Shown one piece after another: positions 33,959 through 45,339 of a DNA stretch of 64,000 nt. The notes under the pieces were generated by a model. It had not been told where the DNA came from and searched no databases. It saw only the letters and a list, made by a program, of their open reading frames with translations. A program made the translations under genes and the position numbers. The stretch spans positions 86,516,213 through 86,580,212 of the forward strand of contig OW799236.1 in assembly GCA_941918925.1 (NCBI GenBank), written 5' to 3'. The stretch is from Phyto melanocephala. Taxonomy: Eukaryota; Arthropoda; Insecta; Diptera; Rhinophoridae. The first letter of the stretch is position 1; every line of letters begins with the position of its first letter.

Positions 33959-34509
33959 AAGGGTCCGCCATCTAACGTTTATTTTTTCAACTAGTGCTTA
34001 TTTCGTGAATGGTAACACTTAGTTCATGTCTGATTTGACAGATAATTAGTTTTATTCTTCCGCTGAACGAATATGGTTGTGTATACGCTTGAGCAACGCT
34101 GGGAAATATTGCGACATTACTTTGGTCGATTTTGCCAAAAATATCATCTTTTCAGATGAAGCTCATCTTGATCTTGACGGTAAATTGATGATGTAAACAA
34201 GCAAAATTGTCGCATATGGGGCACAAAAAACCCGCAGGCATTCATTAAAAAGTCAATACACCCAAAACGATTCTCTGTTTGGTGCGGATTTTGGTCCAGA
34301 GGCATAATCGGGCCATTTTTCTCTTTAAAAATGAGCCAGGAGTGGCCGTTACAGTCAATGGCCATGTTGAACGAATTTCTGTTCACAAAAATTGAAGAGG
34401 AGGATATTGGCAACATTTGGTTTCAACAGGACGGCGCTACGTGCCACACAGCCGAAGTTACACTTTTTATAGCATTTTCAAAAAAAAAAAAGTTATTTGG
34501 CGGACCCTT
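33959..34509 (+). mobile_element. Internally deleted mariner, copy 2
   Basis: TIRs AAGGGTCCGCCA and TGGCGGACCCTT are flanked by an exact TA duplication (33957-33958 and 34510-34511). The coding remnants are the same as in copy 1: MVVYTLEQRWEILRHYF, IFSDEAH, KQNCRIWG, LFTKIEEEDIGNIWFQQDGA, CHTAE. It has its own small changes: an extra TAAATTGATGA within the GYVNKQ block and loss of the 'DRYRA' codons. The second catalytic Asp (QQDGA) is intact, but the third Asp and the C-terminus are deleted at the same point as in copy 1. Confidence 0.9.
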
Positions 34510-34721
34510 TATTTCATGCTTTAATTTAATACCAACGTGGAGATGGAAGGAAAAAAAAAATTCTTAAATTTTGTTTTGGACGCCATCTTGAAATTGGAAG
34601 TTTTCCAAAGTGTACAGTCTTTTACAGGTCTAACCTAGGGTACACTTAATGAGATAGTTTTAATTCCATTTCGTTACGTTCGTTTCCAAATATTAAAATT
34701 CCATACATCCCCCTTCTCTTT

Positions 34722-34880
34722 AGGAGTTGCTAGTCTGGGGATTGCGGGTTTGATTCTCGCCAGAGACTCTGGACTGGTCTGTTTCTCTTTCTCTTCGTTT
34801 ATATTCTATTCAGGTATTGCAAAGGGATCGATATGATGGACCCAAGTGAGATGAACAACAGCTGCCTGTTCTACGTACCT
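34722..34880 (+). mobile_element. tRNA-derived SINE, 5'-truncated
   Basis: The B box is GGTTTGATTCTC, mutated from GGTTCGANNCC. The body AAAGGGATCGATATGATGGA, CCCAAGTGAGATGAACAACA and GCTGCCTGTTCTACGTACC follows. It is the same family as 30469-30680 in opposite orientation. The first half of the tRNA-like head is missing. Confidence 0.75.
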
Positions 34881-34928
34881 GCCCTCTTCTTTCATAATTT
34901 CCAATTGTCAAACTTCAAATAAAATTTT

Positions 34929-36352
34929 TTATACACTTCACCTGTGGTGCCAAGGGTGTGTATAGCTTTGTAATTCTGTTTGTAATTTCTATAGTATTTC
35001 TGTGGCAATAAGGAAAAACTGCTTATGTTTGTTTTTATAGTTTTTCAGGAAAGCTTTGTTGTTGATTTTAAAAAAATTGATTCCTTATTACTATTATAAG
35101 CGTTCTGCGCTATATAATTTAAAGCGCATATTAATTTTCATATATTTAGCTACATTACAAGCTAAAATATGTTATTATTCCAAATGATATTGTTCTTTGA
35201 AAAATATAGGCAATAAGTTTTTATGCTATAACTTCCTGTAAAGTAGTCCAAAATAGCTGTCAAAATAGGAATTGAAATAATGTTATTATTTCAATTTTAG
35301 GTTATGTCAACTTAAGAAGTTTTTCCTCTTTGGCACAGCTCTTATTCCGTCCCCATAATATATATTTAAAAAAAAACGTATGACAAGGGAAGTGATTTTT
35401 CAGAAATTTCCATCTGTCCGTGTGGTGGTTGAAATTAACTTTTTTAAGCCTCCCTCATGTTGCACAGATCTACATGTGATATCAATATTGTGGAAATATC
35501 TAAAAATGAACAGTTATTGAAAACCAACGCAATCGGCTCATAACTTTCTAAGATATGTGCATATAAACACGACTGCGTTTATGTTTTCAGCCCAAGGATA
35601 ATTTATAGACACATTCGTTACTATTTGTAGGCATGGCAAGCGTCTAGAGCAACCAAATCATTCACTAATCGGCAAAGTTATAATTATATATATATATAAT
35701 TTTTTTTATATATGTTCATATATGAAGTTATTAAAAGTCCTAGTTAATTTTTGAACACGTTAGGATGCCAAAAAACACAAACAAGTCTCCGTAAATATTG
35801 CTGAGAAAAACTGACAAATAGGTTTGAAACTAGTGAGATATAAGCACAAAAATACAAATGCTTGGGTTTTTTTCTTAAACTGACAAATAAAAATATTTTT
35901 TTTCAGCGATTTGGGTATCCAAAGAGGAGCTTTCAATGTAAAAATTATAATGCACTATAAAAATTTTAAAATACATAATGGCTGCTACTACAAAATGGAG
36001 TACAAAAAATTTTATATTATATATAGTAATTAGAATTAAAAATGTAACCGCATAAACCCCACAACATTGGCATCGAAGTGTTGATTAGTAGAATACAGTA
36101 TGAAAGAGGTAAAATCAAAGTCGGCACCGCAAACAAAATGGCGTATAGTTTTTTTTCTCAACCCTATTAATATGGGTATCAAATGAAAGAGCTATGTGAA
36201 TCATGTAAACGAAGATCGCAGTCGGATATAATAAAGAATAATGACGTATAAAACTTAATCTGAAATCTTAGCTATGATGTGGTCACTATGTGTTTACATG
36301 ATGATGAAGGTTATTATGAGATTCGGCAAGACTAATATAGTATTCTTAATTA
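34929..36352 (+). mobile_element. Long degenerate family A copy
   Basis: The head is TATACACTTCACCTGTGGTG, followed by recognisable body blocks: CCGTCCCCATAATATATATT, CATCTGTCCGTGTG, GGTTGAAATTAACTTTTT and ATCGGCTCATAACTTTCTAA. The tail is GAAGGTTATTATGAGATTCG then AATATAGTATTCTTA. At about 1.4 kb it is roughly twice the length of A1/A2, so the middle (about 35600-36290) is either an insertion or an older longer form. Confidence 0.6.
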
Positions 36353-37930
36353 TTTTATTGTTTTTTTTTTAATTCTCTCCAAAACGCAATTACCTAACAT
36401 ATGTGAACCTTGGCCAAGCCTTTTTTATTTGTTACAAAAATTGTATCTATCAGTCATCTTGAAGCTAAAATATTTTCTTTCGTTGGTTGTTCGCAGTTAG
36501 TGCCAAAATAATTGTGCAGTTTCTTTCTGGCAATTTAAAGACACTATCAAGTCCAAAATAAACTTCTTTTATTAAAAAACTGTTTGTTTACATATTTTTT
36601 TGCCTTTAACTCTGCCGATTCTATGTCCGATATATATAAAATTTAAACAATTAAATGCTTGTGTTTAAAAAAAACATGGCTGATCTTTCTGGCTTCTAAT
36701 AAAGATTTCAACTAAATATTTCTGAAAAATTTGTAGAATGAACCGATAATTCAACATTTGGGAACTTTAAAATTTTTATTTCAACCAGGACTTAGATAGA
36801 GAAATAACATTCAATCGACTTCCTTATTTAAAAGGTTTTAGAACATACACACGGCACGTTACTAAGTTGAATTGGTTAATGCTAGTAGGCACTAGATTAA
36901 AGAAAATCACAACATCAGATAACCTATTTAACATTTTAACAACAACTTAAATTCTTGTTATTTTTTTTAAAAGTGAACATTTTATAAAAAAATAAATTTT
37001 GTTTAAAGTTAATTTGCTTAATTTAATTTGACCCGAGCTTAGTAATATCGTTGGTTTTATTTTCAAAATTATTACCAAATACTTCCCTACTTTTTACATA
37101 CCGCTAACCCTTATTTAGATAAACTGTATAATTGCTCTTATATATTCTTGTACAGTTAGTTACCGTATGAGTATGTGTGAATCCATTAAAAATCACTTTG
37201 TTTCGATAGCATAAACGATACATCGTTATTTGCGTCTAATGTGCTGGTGTGAGTAATAAAAAAGGAGCTTTAAAAAATAAAAGATTAAGTATGAGGAATT
37301 TGTTTAAATTACTGTTATTTTCCTGCCGTGTTGGGTTAGTGTTGCCTTTTAAACGAATTGTTGATTTAGTTTTTGTGTACTTAAAGTTCGATTTAAAAAT
37401 TACCCTGTAGGGTGGAATGCAATAAAGAGGTGAGTGGGGTGTCGTTTTAAGTCTTTTAAGACTTTCAATAGTTATTGGCTTTTTTATTTTTTTTAGTATC
37501 CAGAGTCAAGCAAACTACTAATTCAATATATGCAAAAGATGAACTGTTTTCAAAATCAATCTTCCTTTACTTTATTACATTATAGTGTGTACAAATCAGT
37601 ATATGAATGTATAAAAAATACCCTTAACATTAACATGATCCGTTTGCAATCCATTTTTGATCATTGTTGATTAAGGTTTTGGATAAGTTACTTTGAAAAA
37701 CTATAAAGATAAATTAAACTTGTTGTTTTAGCAACACAGATCATATTGCTCCATATTTACATGAGATCAGGAATACATTGCACTGGACATTTGCTTTTCG
37801 CATTAAATGTTCTTAATTTGAACATTTTCTGTTTTTGTATTCACGCTTGTTCGTGAGCAACCCAGTTAATTTTTCTAACTTACTTTTGCAAACTTTATAA
37901 AATTAAAGAGATATATATCCGTCACTAGAT
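36353..37930. other. A+T-rich stretch, no gene recognised
   Basis: No repeat family or conserved frame could be supported. Confidence 0.4.
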
Positions 37931-37935
37931 TGGTT

Positions 37936-38285
37936 GGTTGGTTAACGTGGTAGTTTACTGCACACAAACAGTCAAGTGGAGTCATGTTTTGACAGGACCA
38001 CATCACTCGCCAGCTCTAATGTATCCCAGAATAAGTCCAAGAATAAGGGTACTAGATTCACCCCGTAGTATCTCAGCAGATAATTCAGTCCAACTATAGA
38101 TATCGTAGAGAGGCCATCCAGTACATGTTCGCCCAAAAATCTGTGACTCTTAGCCGCCAGTGCATCACATTCGCAGAGAAGGTGGAAAACTGATTCCTCC
38201 TTCTCTCTATCCAGACAGCTGCGACAATGGTCGTTCCGTCACTAGGACACGCCCTAGTTTGTACTTTTGCCTACAACATAACAGG
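37936..38285 (-). pseudogene. Non-LTR retrotransposon, C-terminal zinc-knuckle end
   Basis: Minus-strand translation gives HCRSCLDREKEESVFHLLCE followed by CDALAAKSHRFLGEHVLDGL and LLRYYGVNLV. The Cys-x2-Cys...His-x4-Cys knuckle followed by an AL-x-x-x-R-x-RFLG segment is typical of the extreme C-terminus of R1/LOA/I-group LINE polymerases, after the RNase H domain. Upstream frames are closed by stops (about 38270-38285), so only about 90 codons of the C-terminus and the 3' UTR persist. Confidence 0.7.
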
Positions 38286-38539
38286 TATTTTAAATTGGAT
38301 TGGATAAATAGAGTCTTAGTATTTTCAACTATAGAGTGTGTTTTTAACAATATATTGTATCGACGTTTGAAAACGGTGTTTTTGATAAAGTACTTACATT
38401 CTGAACATCCAATTTTTTAACATTTTGAACCATGCTGGCCCTATGTGACGAAAAACGCGAACAATGTTCAGTTGTTGTTGGTTTGTCAGTATAAACAAGG
38501 GATTTTTGTGTTCCTTACAGGAAATAATCAAAAGATTTC

Positions 38540-38785
38540 AAATCGCACGACCTTTTATTTTAATAAGTCGATAGTTGTGGTGGCTGTATGCAACGTAGCG
38601 CCATCCTGTTGAATCTACGTCTCGACTGGATTAATGTTATCCATATTTTTATATAAAAAAATTTATTCATGATGCGGTAATGGTCTTTATTGGCCATAAT
38701 TTGAACTCTGGCTTCAAGTTTGAAGCAATAAAACTCAATGTTGTCACCACCCTGTAAACCGCTCCAAGTGGTACTTTAAAGGTAT
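38540..38785 (-). pseudogene. mariner-like transposase fragment
   Basis: Minus-strand blocks NKDHYRIMNKFF and, in another frame, QQDGATLHTATTTIDLLK correspond to the mariner region around the second catalytic Asp (QQDGA-x-x-HTA). It is frame-shifted and truncated on both sides. Confidence 0.6.
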
Positions 38786-38885
38786 TCAATATGATCTATG
38801 ATTTTTCTAATTTCAATTTATATTTATCATTAGCAGAACCCTGCCACTTTGCTGGATTCTAAGGTAATGTTTGCACATAGATTTG

Positions 38886-39780
38886 TCAATTTTTTAGCCC
38901 AATAATTAGAACTCTACTGAAGTAGTCAAAGTGAAGTTTCAAAATTTCCAAATATAAGGAGCTTAAACTAGTTTCAAAGTAGAGCAAGTAGTTAGGAGTG
39001 TTTTTGGATAGTTGCAGAATTTTTTTTATAAAAAATTTAAAAAGTTTTTTAACTTTATCGTATTTTGCAAAATCCCAGATCTGTGCACCATAAAACATGA
39101 TTCATCTAGATGCTGCATTAAAAATTTTAAGTTTGTTGTTGTTTGATATTTTGAGATGGTTTATATACCTAGACCCTGATGATGCAATTGCCATTTTGGA
39201 AAAATATAATTTCTTTATAGTGTGGTTTTTAAAAGATAAATTGTAGTTGAGTTGTCATCTGTTCCATAATTCCATTTAAGGTCTTCAGATATCCTAGAGC
39301 CAGAGCGAAAAATTAAAATTTTTGATTTATCAAGATTAACGTTAAGACACCATTGTATACAGTAATTATACAGAGCATCAATCATAATTTGTAATTCTGC
39401 TGGTGAAGCAGATAAAATGACAGTGTTATGTGCGTATAAAATACAGTTACACCACCCGAAAGTACTTCAACTAAATCATTCAGAAATAAGAAAAACAAAA
39501 TTGGACTTAAAATGCAACCTGATTTTACTCCACGATCTACACAGAAAGGTTCAGAATAAACGTTACCGTATCAGATTTGGCTAGTGTTATTTTCGTAATA
39601 AAGTTGTAATATGCGAATGCACTTTGATGATAGACCTATTGACGTGAGCTTATAGAAGAGGGAATTCCTTATTATCATATCAAAAGCACATGAAAAATCA
39701 ACAAGAAAACGAACGAACAAACGAACAAATATTTTTTCGAATAAATCCCATTTTTGTTTCAGCGACTCTGACAACAAGCA
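38886..39780 (-). pseudogene. LINE reverse transcriptase relic with dead catalytic site
   Basis: On the minus strand: FLVDFSCAFDMIIRNSLFYK (domain A), LTSIGLSSKCIRILQLYYEN, then VDRGVKSGCILSPILFFLFL (the QG of GV-x-QGC is SG here). ILYAHNTVILSASPAE follows, where the usual YADD is YAHN (about 39425-39436), so both catalytic residues are lost. Then come YNYCIQWCLNVNLDKSKILI and, further on, FYGAQIWDF and KKILQLSKNTPNYLLYFETS. This spans RT to the C-terminal thumb of an endonuclease-type LINE (clade not assigned). Several frameshifts are present, and the endonuclease is absent. Confidence 0.8.
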
Positions 39781-40138
39781 AAATTATTATTACTAAGGCT
39801 AAAACAGTCCACAAGTGTTAGACTAAACATCACTAAATTCGTGCGCTCTCCGCGGGCCATGTTACCTTGGAAAAAATTACTTCTAGCTACATGGAGTTAA
39901 GCAATTGTATTGAGCAGAATCCTATTTCCCTACACTGATTACTGGTGATGTCTCTTTGTACAGCAGGTAACATTGCTCGATAGTTAAGTGAACATGGCTC
40001 GTCCTAGAATATACTTCGGAAACCTTTAATGTCTCTGAATGCTGTTGTCTTACAGTTTTTTTACTTGTGTGTCGCTCTACTTTGTAGTTACCGTTTATTC
40101 CGTTAATATAAATTAATGCTTTCTAACCTGTCCAGAGG
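39781..40138. other. Spacer, no feature recognised
   Basis: Possibly decayed mariner sequence leading into the next entry, but no block is convincing. Confidence 0.3.
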
Positions 40139-40262
40139 TAAACAATATCGATGTACGATATGTATTCAATTTGTGGTTCCAACAAGACCGTGCTACATGC
40201 CATACAAGCCATTCAAAGCTCTAAGTTGTAAAGAAAATATTTGGTGATCATTGTCTCTTTCA
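40139..40262 (+). pseudogene. mariner-like transposase fragment (second Asp block)
   Basis: Plus-strand translation reads NNIDVRYVFNLWFQQDRATC followed by HTSHSKL, a stop, and KKIFGDH. It matches the mariner W-FQQDGATCHT signature with Arg replacing Gly. Only this block survives. Confidence 0.6.
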
Positions 40263-40699
40263 TTATTTTTTATTGATTATTTTCTCTTGAGATACGTATT
40301 ATCCCTAGTCAAAACTATCGAGTATAGTACTTTGAGCAAACTTGAGGTAAAAATTTGAGACTCGAATAAAACCGTCGATAGTAAACACAGTTGTAAAAAC
40401 TTGAATAGACTATTTATATCATTGCCAGCGAAATCTTTGGGGCTATTTGAATGTTTTGTAATTGAATTTATAATGACATAACTTTGGCTTGAAAATAAAG
40501 CCAACATAAGTTGTTTGTTTTTATATTTTTTCTATCGTTCTTATCTTATCACCCTAAACTAAAGCTATTTTAACTTAAATTTTAAATAGTAACTAAAAAC
40601 TATATACTATATAAAAATATATAAAATTAATTTTTTACATTGTTTTTTTTTAAACTAAGATTTTAGGATTTTTTTTTTTTTTTATAAAAAGTAAACTAA
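40263..40699. other. Region downstream of jhamt
   Basis: This is the A+T-rich 3' flank of jhamt. No canonical AATAAA lies close to the stop on the minus strand. A/T variants such as AATATA near 40520 could serve, so the polyadenylation site is undetermined. Confidence 0.35.
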
Positions 40700-41728
40700 T
40701 TACAACTTTTTGAAAGGACTTATTATGTCACTTAAACTACCCCTCTGAATAATGGGAGACTTTTTTGCATAAGCAATCAATAACTTGTAAGGTGAATTAA
40801 ATTTGTAGTCTTTTTCATTGGCTTGACGATCCTGCCGCAAATCTAAACTGATAACTATGTTTATGAAATCCTCCATAAAATTGTCATGTAAAGACAGTGG
40901 CATTCGGTCCAGAAAAGGGCAGATTGCTTTGACATTGTCTGTAATAAAATAAGATAAAATGAAATATATTAATAATATTTATAAACAAGTGTGACATCTT
41001 ACCCTTGAGGATTTCTAGACCTTCATAGACATACACCTTATGTTGTACCTCAACATGTATATTTGAAAATCCCACATCTTTCATCATGTTAGAGAATTCC
41101 AATTTTGGATCTTTCGAATAGTGCAAGGGTGATATAAACTTATCCACATCTTTCATATAGACAGACCATTTGGCAGAGTTGCTTAGCATTTTGTAGACAT
41201 CAAAAACGGGATTAGCGGCCAAAAATACTAAGAGGCAGTCGCCGCCTTGGGCTCTCAACAGATTGTAAATGTTGCACAAAGCTTGTCTGCAAAATAGAGA
41301 TGCAAATACAATTTAGTTTACAAAATATATATTTTTGAAAAACGAATTTCATACCTTTGATTTTGTATCCAATGCAAACAATAGAACGAAGTCACATGAT
41401 CAAACTGCTCCTTCATGTCATTTGGTATATTCTGGTCAGTGCCAATATCCAAAATTCTAAAATCACATTTCTTCTGTGAGTTATAGCAATTTTTGGCATA
41501 ATTTATCATTTTGGGCGATATGTCGGAACCCACAACTCTTTCAAATTTCGGCGGCATTATGGTATAAATGAAGTCCATTAGAACATCACCAGAGCCTGAA
41601 CCCACATCCAGCAATGCATCAAATCCATCTAAACGCCATTGCAGTTTCTTAGCGTATTCCTTAATGATCTGTTCAGCATCATGTCTTTGCACTTGATTGG
41701 CTCTATGATATAAACAAGCTTGATTCAT
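40700..41728 (-). CDS. jhamt: Juvenile hormone acid O-methyltransferase (3 exons)
   Basis: JHAMT transfers a methyl group from S-adenosylmethionine to farnesoic acid or JH acid, the last or near-last step of juvenile hormone synthesis in the corpora allata. Exons on the minus strand are 41728-41355, 41286-41003 and 40938-40700. The introns are 68 and 64 bp with GT-AG ends (AAG|GTATGA...TTTTGCAG; AAGG|GTAAGA...TATTACAG). They join in phase (codon 125 is split) to give 298 residues, the usual size for fly JHAMT, with no internal stop. SAM motif I is LLDVGSGSG at residues 39-47. Asp69 follows beta-2 (VVGSDIS), Asp94 lies in RILDIG, and FDHVTSFYCLHW spans 109-120. Gln14 and Trp120, which I recall as proposed substrate contacts in a modelled mosquito enzyme, are both present. 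The start MNQA-x-LY is as in fly orthologues and has a good context (ACAAAATG). The gene stands alone among dead transposons. No frameshift or key-residue loss is seen. A paralogue of the same family is the main alternative. Confidence 0.95.
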
Positions 41729-41814
41729 TTTGTATAGGAAATTTTAAAGAAAATAAAAAAAAATAAACTTATAATTTCTACAATGTTTCTCACTCAAATT
41801 CTTTAACGTATTTG

Positions 41815-41847
41815 TGATGTTTTCTATGAATTGTTCAGCTTTTTATA
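41815..41847 (-). promoter_or_regulatory. jhamt core promoter: TATA box and initiator
   Basis: On the minus strand TATAAAAA lies at 41847-41840. The sequence CATCACA places an initiator-like A at 41815, 32 nt from the first T of the box, which is the normal fly spacing. This predicts a 5' UTR of about 87 nt before the ATG at 41728-41726. No intron signal is seen in that leader. Confidence 0.6.
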
Positions 41848-41959
41848 CAATTCCAAAATGTATAAATTTTTTTGTTAGCAAAATAATATTATTGGGCTTG
41901 TAAAACCATGAGATTTGTTCAAATTATTATTCAAAAAAACATAGATGTTGTATTTGAAA

Positions 41960-41990
<31 letters not shown>

Positions 41991-42664
41991 AGAATAGTGA
42001 TTGAATGAATCGCTTTTAATACTAGGGGAATTCACGGTATGTTTGACACGACTCGTGTATTAAATAATATAAGGCAGGCCATTTCTATTATTAGCTTTAA
42101 GAAAATGTGTCCATTATTATTGAATCTCAAATTTTTGTTGTTGTTTTTTTTTATATCTCAACTAAAATTTATGTTAAGCATCGTTCTATTTATACCTACG
42201 CAATTAATTATAAATGGTACATCTATGTTTATATTAGGTAAGGTAGTGATTTTCGTTTCCATCACAAAAAAAAAAAAAAAAACAAAAACAAAACAAATAA
42301 AAATTATTAAGAAAAGCTAAGAGAATAGAATGTAAACTTTGTTATTCCGTTTATAATACTGATCCATCGGATATAAAATTTATTTAAGTTTGTGGTACAG
42401 TTTGAAAAACCACACAAATCTATGATGGTCTATTTATATTCGTTACATAAAATTTTAAAGAAATATCGACCATGTGTCTGGATTTGAAATGAATCATATA
42501 AAAGGTATTCCACGCATGAAATCACATATTTTTTGATTGTTTTTCTTTGGAAGCATGTAGCATATATGTATACTTATATATGTATATAGAATAGTGGTAT
42601 GTGTGTAACATCATATCTGGCAAGTGACCTGCTGTCATAAATGCAAACTTTTTTTCAATATTTT
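41848..42664. other. jhamt upstream region
   Basis: This is unique-looking A+T-rich sequence with a pure poly-A run of about 26 bases near 41960-41985 and a second A-rich run near 42266-42300. Regulatory elements for jhamt may lie here, but I cannot point to a specific one. Confidence 0.4.
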
Positions 42665-43855
42665 TATACCCGCCACCAAACAAATGGTGGGGATATATTC
42701 ATTTTGTCATTCCGTTAGACCCTATAAAGTATATATATTCTGAAAAAGGGTTTCACTTTATGACGATCTAGCTATGTCCGTCCGTCTGTTGAAAGCACGA
42801 TAGAGGTCGCACAGAAAAACTTAGGGGGCTCAAACTTTGCCAGAATATTTCTTATACACAAGGTTTGTTTGGTATTGAAAATGGGCTAAATCGGAATATT
42901 AGGAAGAGAGTTATAGGTCGTAATACGAGAGTAGGTCAAAATAACCGTGTCCTTCCAACATCGAATAAAATGCAATTGTGTCCAAACGCAATTCAGTAGA
43001 GCCATGAAACTTCGAACATATATTTTCTGATTAAAAGCAATATTTTACCTTAAAAATTGCTTAAATCTATGCATTAGGAAAGGATTTATAGATCAAAATG
43101 TACGAAAATTTATACCGTACAGTGTATATTTAAAATTTAAAACCTAATAAAACTGACAAAATTAGATGTACGATTCTGAAATTTTGCAGACATTGCTTTT
43201 TGGTCAAAGGCCTTGTTGTAACAGAAAATAAATGGGACACGTCCATTTTTACGCCCATCTCCCATATAACGATTTTTCTCAAATTCATATAATTTCTCTA
43301 TGAATAGAGATTTTGGAATAATAATGGATTATATTGAAATATCTAAGTTGTGTTCATAAGCATTAACAATTTCGACATGCCTACTATAACGCCCACTTTT
43401 CATGTTATCTGCCGTTAATGAAATTTAAAAGCTCATAAAACTTACCAAATTAGAGGTATGATGATGAAATTTGCTACAGATATCTTTCTAGTCGATGTCA
43501 TTATTATGCCAGAAAAATTAGGTGACACGCCCACTTTTACGCCCATCTCCCATATAACGGTTTATCCTTAATTCATATGATTTATCTATTTGGAAGAATA
43601 AAGAACTATATCTCAGTTTTATTTATTAGCAGAAACTATATTGACATGCCTACTTTAATGCCCTCTTTTTTTGAAGGACTAAATTTACGAAAACATTTTA
43701 CTAGCATATCGAAGTTATACAAAGAAAGTGATTTATATTATTACATAGCGATTACTGTTAATAACAATATAATTAATTCTGTGCTATAAAAGTATATCAA
43801 ATTGGTGGTGGGTATAAAAGATTCGGCACAGCCGAATATAGTGCTCTTACTTGTT
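42665..43855 (+). mobile_element. Family B interspersed repeat (B3), complete
   Basis: The head is TATACCCGCCACCA-AACAAA-TGGTGGGGATATA. Two ACGCCCATCTCCCATATAAC repeats lie about 290 bp apart. The complete tail is TTGGTGGTGGGTATAAAAGA, TTCGGC-ACA-GCCGAA, TATAGTGCTCTTACTTGTT. At 1191 bp this is the best-preserved full-length copy and a good reference for the family. Confidence 0.85.
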
Positions 43856-43904
43856 AATGATCATCTTGCATAGGTGCGCCTAGGATTCGTTGATGGGTTT
43901 AACC

Positions 43905-44861
43905 CGGTTTTTTTAACCACCACCATTCCGTTTCTAGCACATGGAAATATTAATTTTTGAGCCCACAAAGTATATATTTTATTAATGGTTTAATTTTAGG
44001 ACGATCTAGCTATGTCCGTCCGTCCATCTGTCTGTAGAAAGTACGATAGTGCTCGAACTGGAAATTTTTATCTAGTACATCAGAAGTGTTTGGTATTGGA
44101 AATGGGCAAAATCTGTAAAGAGAGTTATAGCTGGTAACGCAAAAGTAGGTCATAAAAAAATATTTTTCGGACATCGAATAAAATGTAATTGCGACTAAAT
44201 GCAGTAACGTGGAGTGATAAAACTTCACAAGTATATTTATTGAGTGAAGAAACTATGTGTAACCGAAAATTTATCAAATCCATATATTACAAAAGTAGTT
44301 ATATATTAAAATTCACCAAATTTGATTTCGCACAGTATCTGTTTTAGTATATTTAAAATTTCAAAGATCATTAAACCGACAAAATTTGATGTACGTCGCT
44401 GTTATTTCGCAAATGTAGCTTCTTTGGCAATATTGTTGGAACAATGTAAAATCACGGTGACAATCCCACTTTAACGTTCACCTCCCTTTAAGCAAATTAT
44501 CTTGAATTGACATAATATTTAATCGAAAAAGAGTTTTGAAGAATAAAGACCCAAAAAAGCAATAACTAAGTTGAGTTCATTAGTAAAAATTTTTGTCTAT
44601 ACACCTACTTTAACGCCCATAAAAGCAAAATATTTAGATATACAATGCTAAAATTTCATCAGTATGTTTTTCTGGCCAATCTAAAGTCATAATCAAAAAA
44701 AGTAATATGACACACATACTTTATCGCCCTTACCTCGTTAATGGCTTTTGCTTAGATTTAAGTATCATACCCACACAAAACTAAAGAACATTTTTAACTA
44801 TCTTTAGCTACCGAGTAGCGAAAATTGGTGGTGGGTATCTAAAACTCGCTCTTATTTGTTT
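43905..44861 (+). mobile_element. Family B interspersed repeat (B4), diverged
   Basis: It begins in a damaged head (ACCACCACCATTCCGTTTCT) and keeps the GATCTAGCTATGTCCGTCCG and AGAGAGTTATAGCTGGTAAC blocks. It ends TTGGTGGTGGGTATCTAAAA, then a decayed hairpin and CTCTTATTTGTT. It is more diverged than B3 and lies directly downstream of it in the same orientation. Confidence 0.75.
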
Positions 44862-45108
44862 ATTACGGCGGGGGAACATTCATTTTGTCATTCCATTTGC
44901 AACACATCGTTTGTATCATATCCATTTTAGACCCCATAAAGTATATATGTTCTGAATCGGGGATTCATTTTATGGCGATGTCTGTCCGTCTGTTGAAAGC
45001 ACGATAGAGGTCAGACCAAAAAAGCTAGGGAGCTCAAATTTTGCCAGAATATTTCTTATACACAAGGTTTGTTTGGTATTTAAAATGGGCTAAATCGGAT
45101 TATTAGGA
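44862..45108 (+). mobile_element. Family B interspersed repeat (B5), 3'-truncated
   Basis: The head is reduced to GGCGGGGGAACATTCATTTT. The conserved body runs to GGGCTAAATCGGATTATTAG, where it stops. It is the third copy in a row in the same orientation. Confidence 0.75.
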
Positions 45109-45339
45109 TTACACACAACATTTGAGCTGTTTCTTTTCAAATCCAGTCCCAGCATAAGCAAATATTTTTAATTTCCATCAAGTGACTTTATTAATTTGTT
45201 AATTAATAATTAATTATTTGTATGTATGGCATAATGCTTAAATGGTATTTTTGGCATGACATAATTTTGGGGTTTAATTTTTACACACCCTTTGCAGTTA
45301 ATCGGCTAACAAGTTCATTTCTTGAATATATTCATTCAT

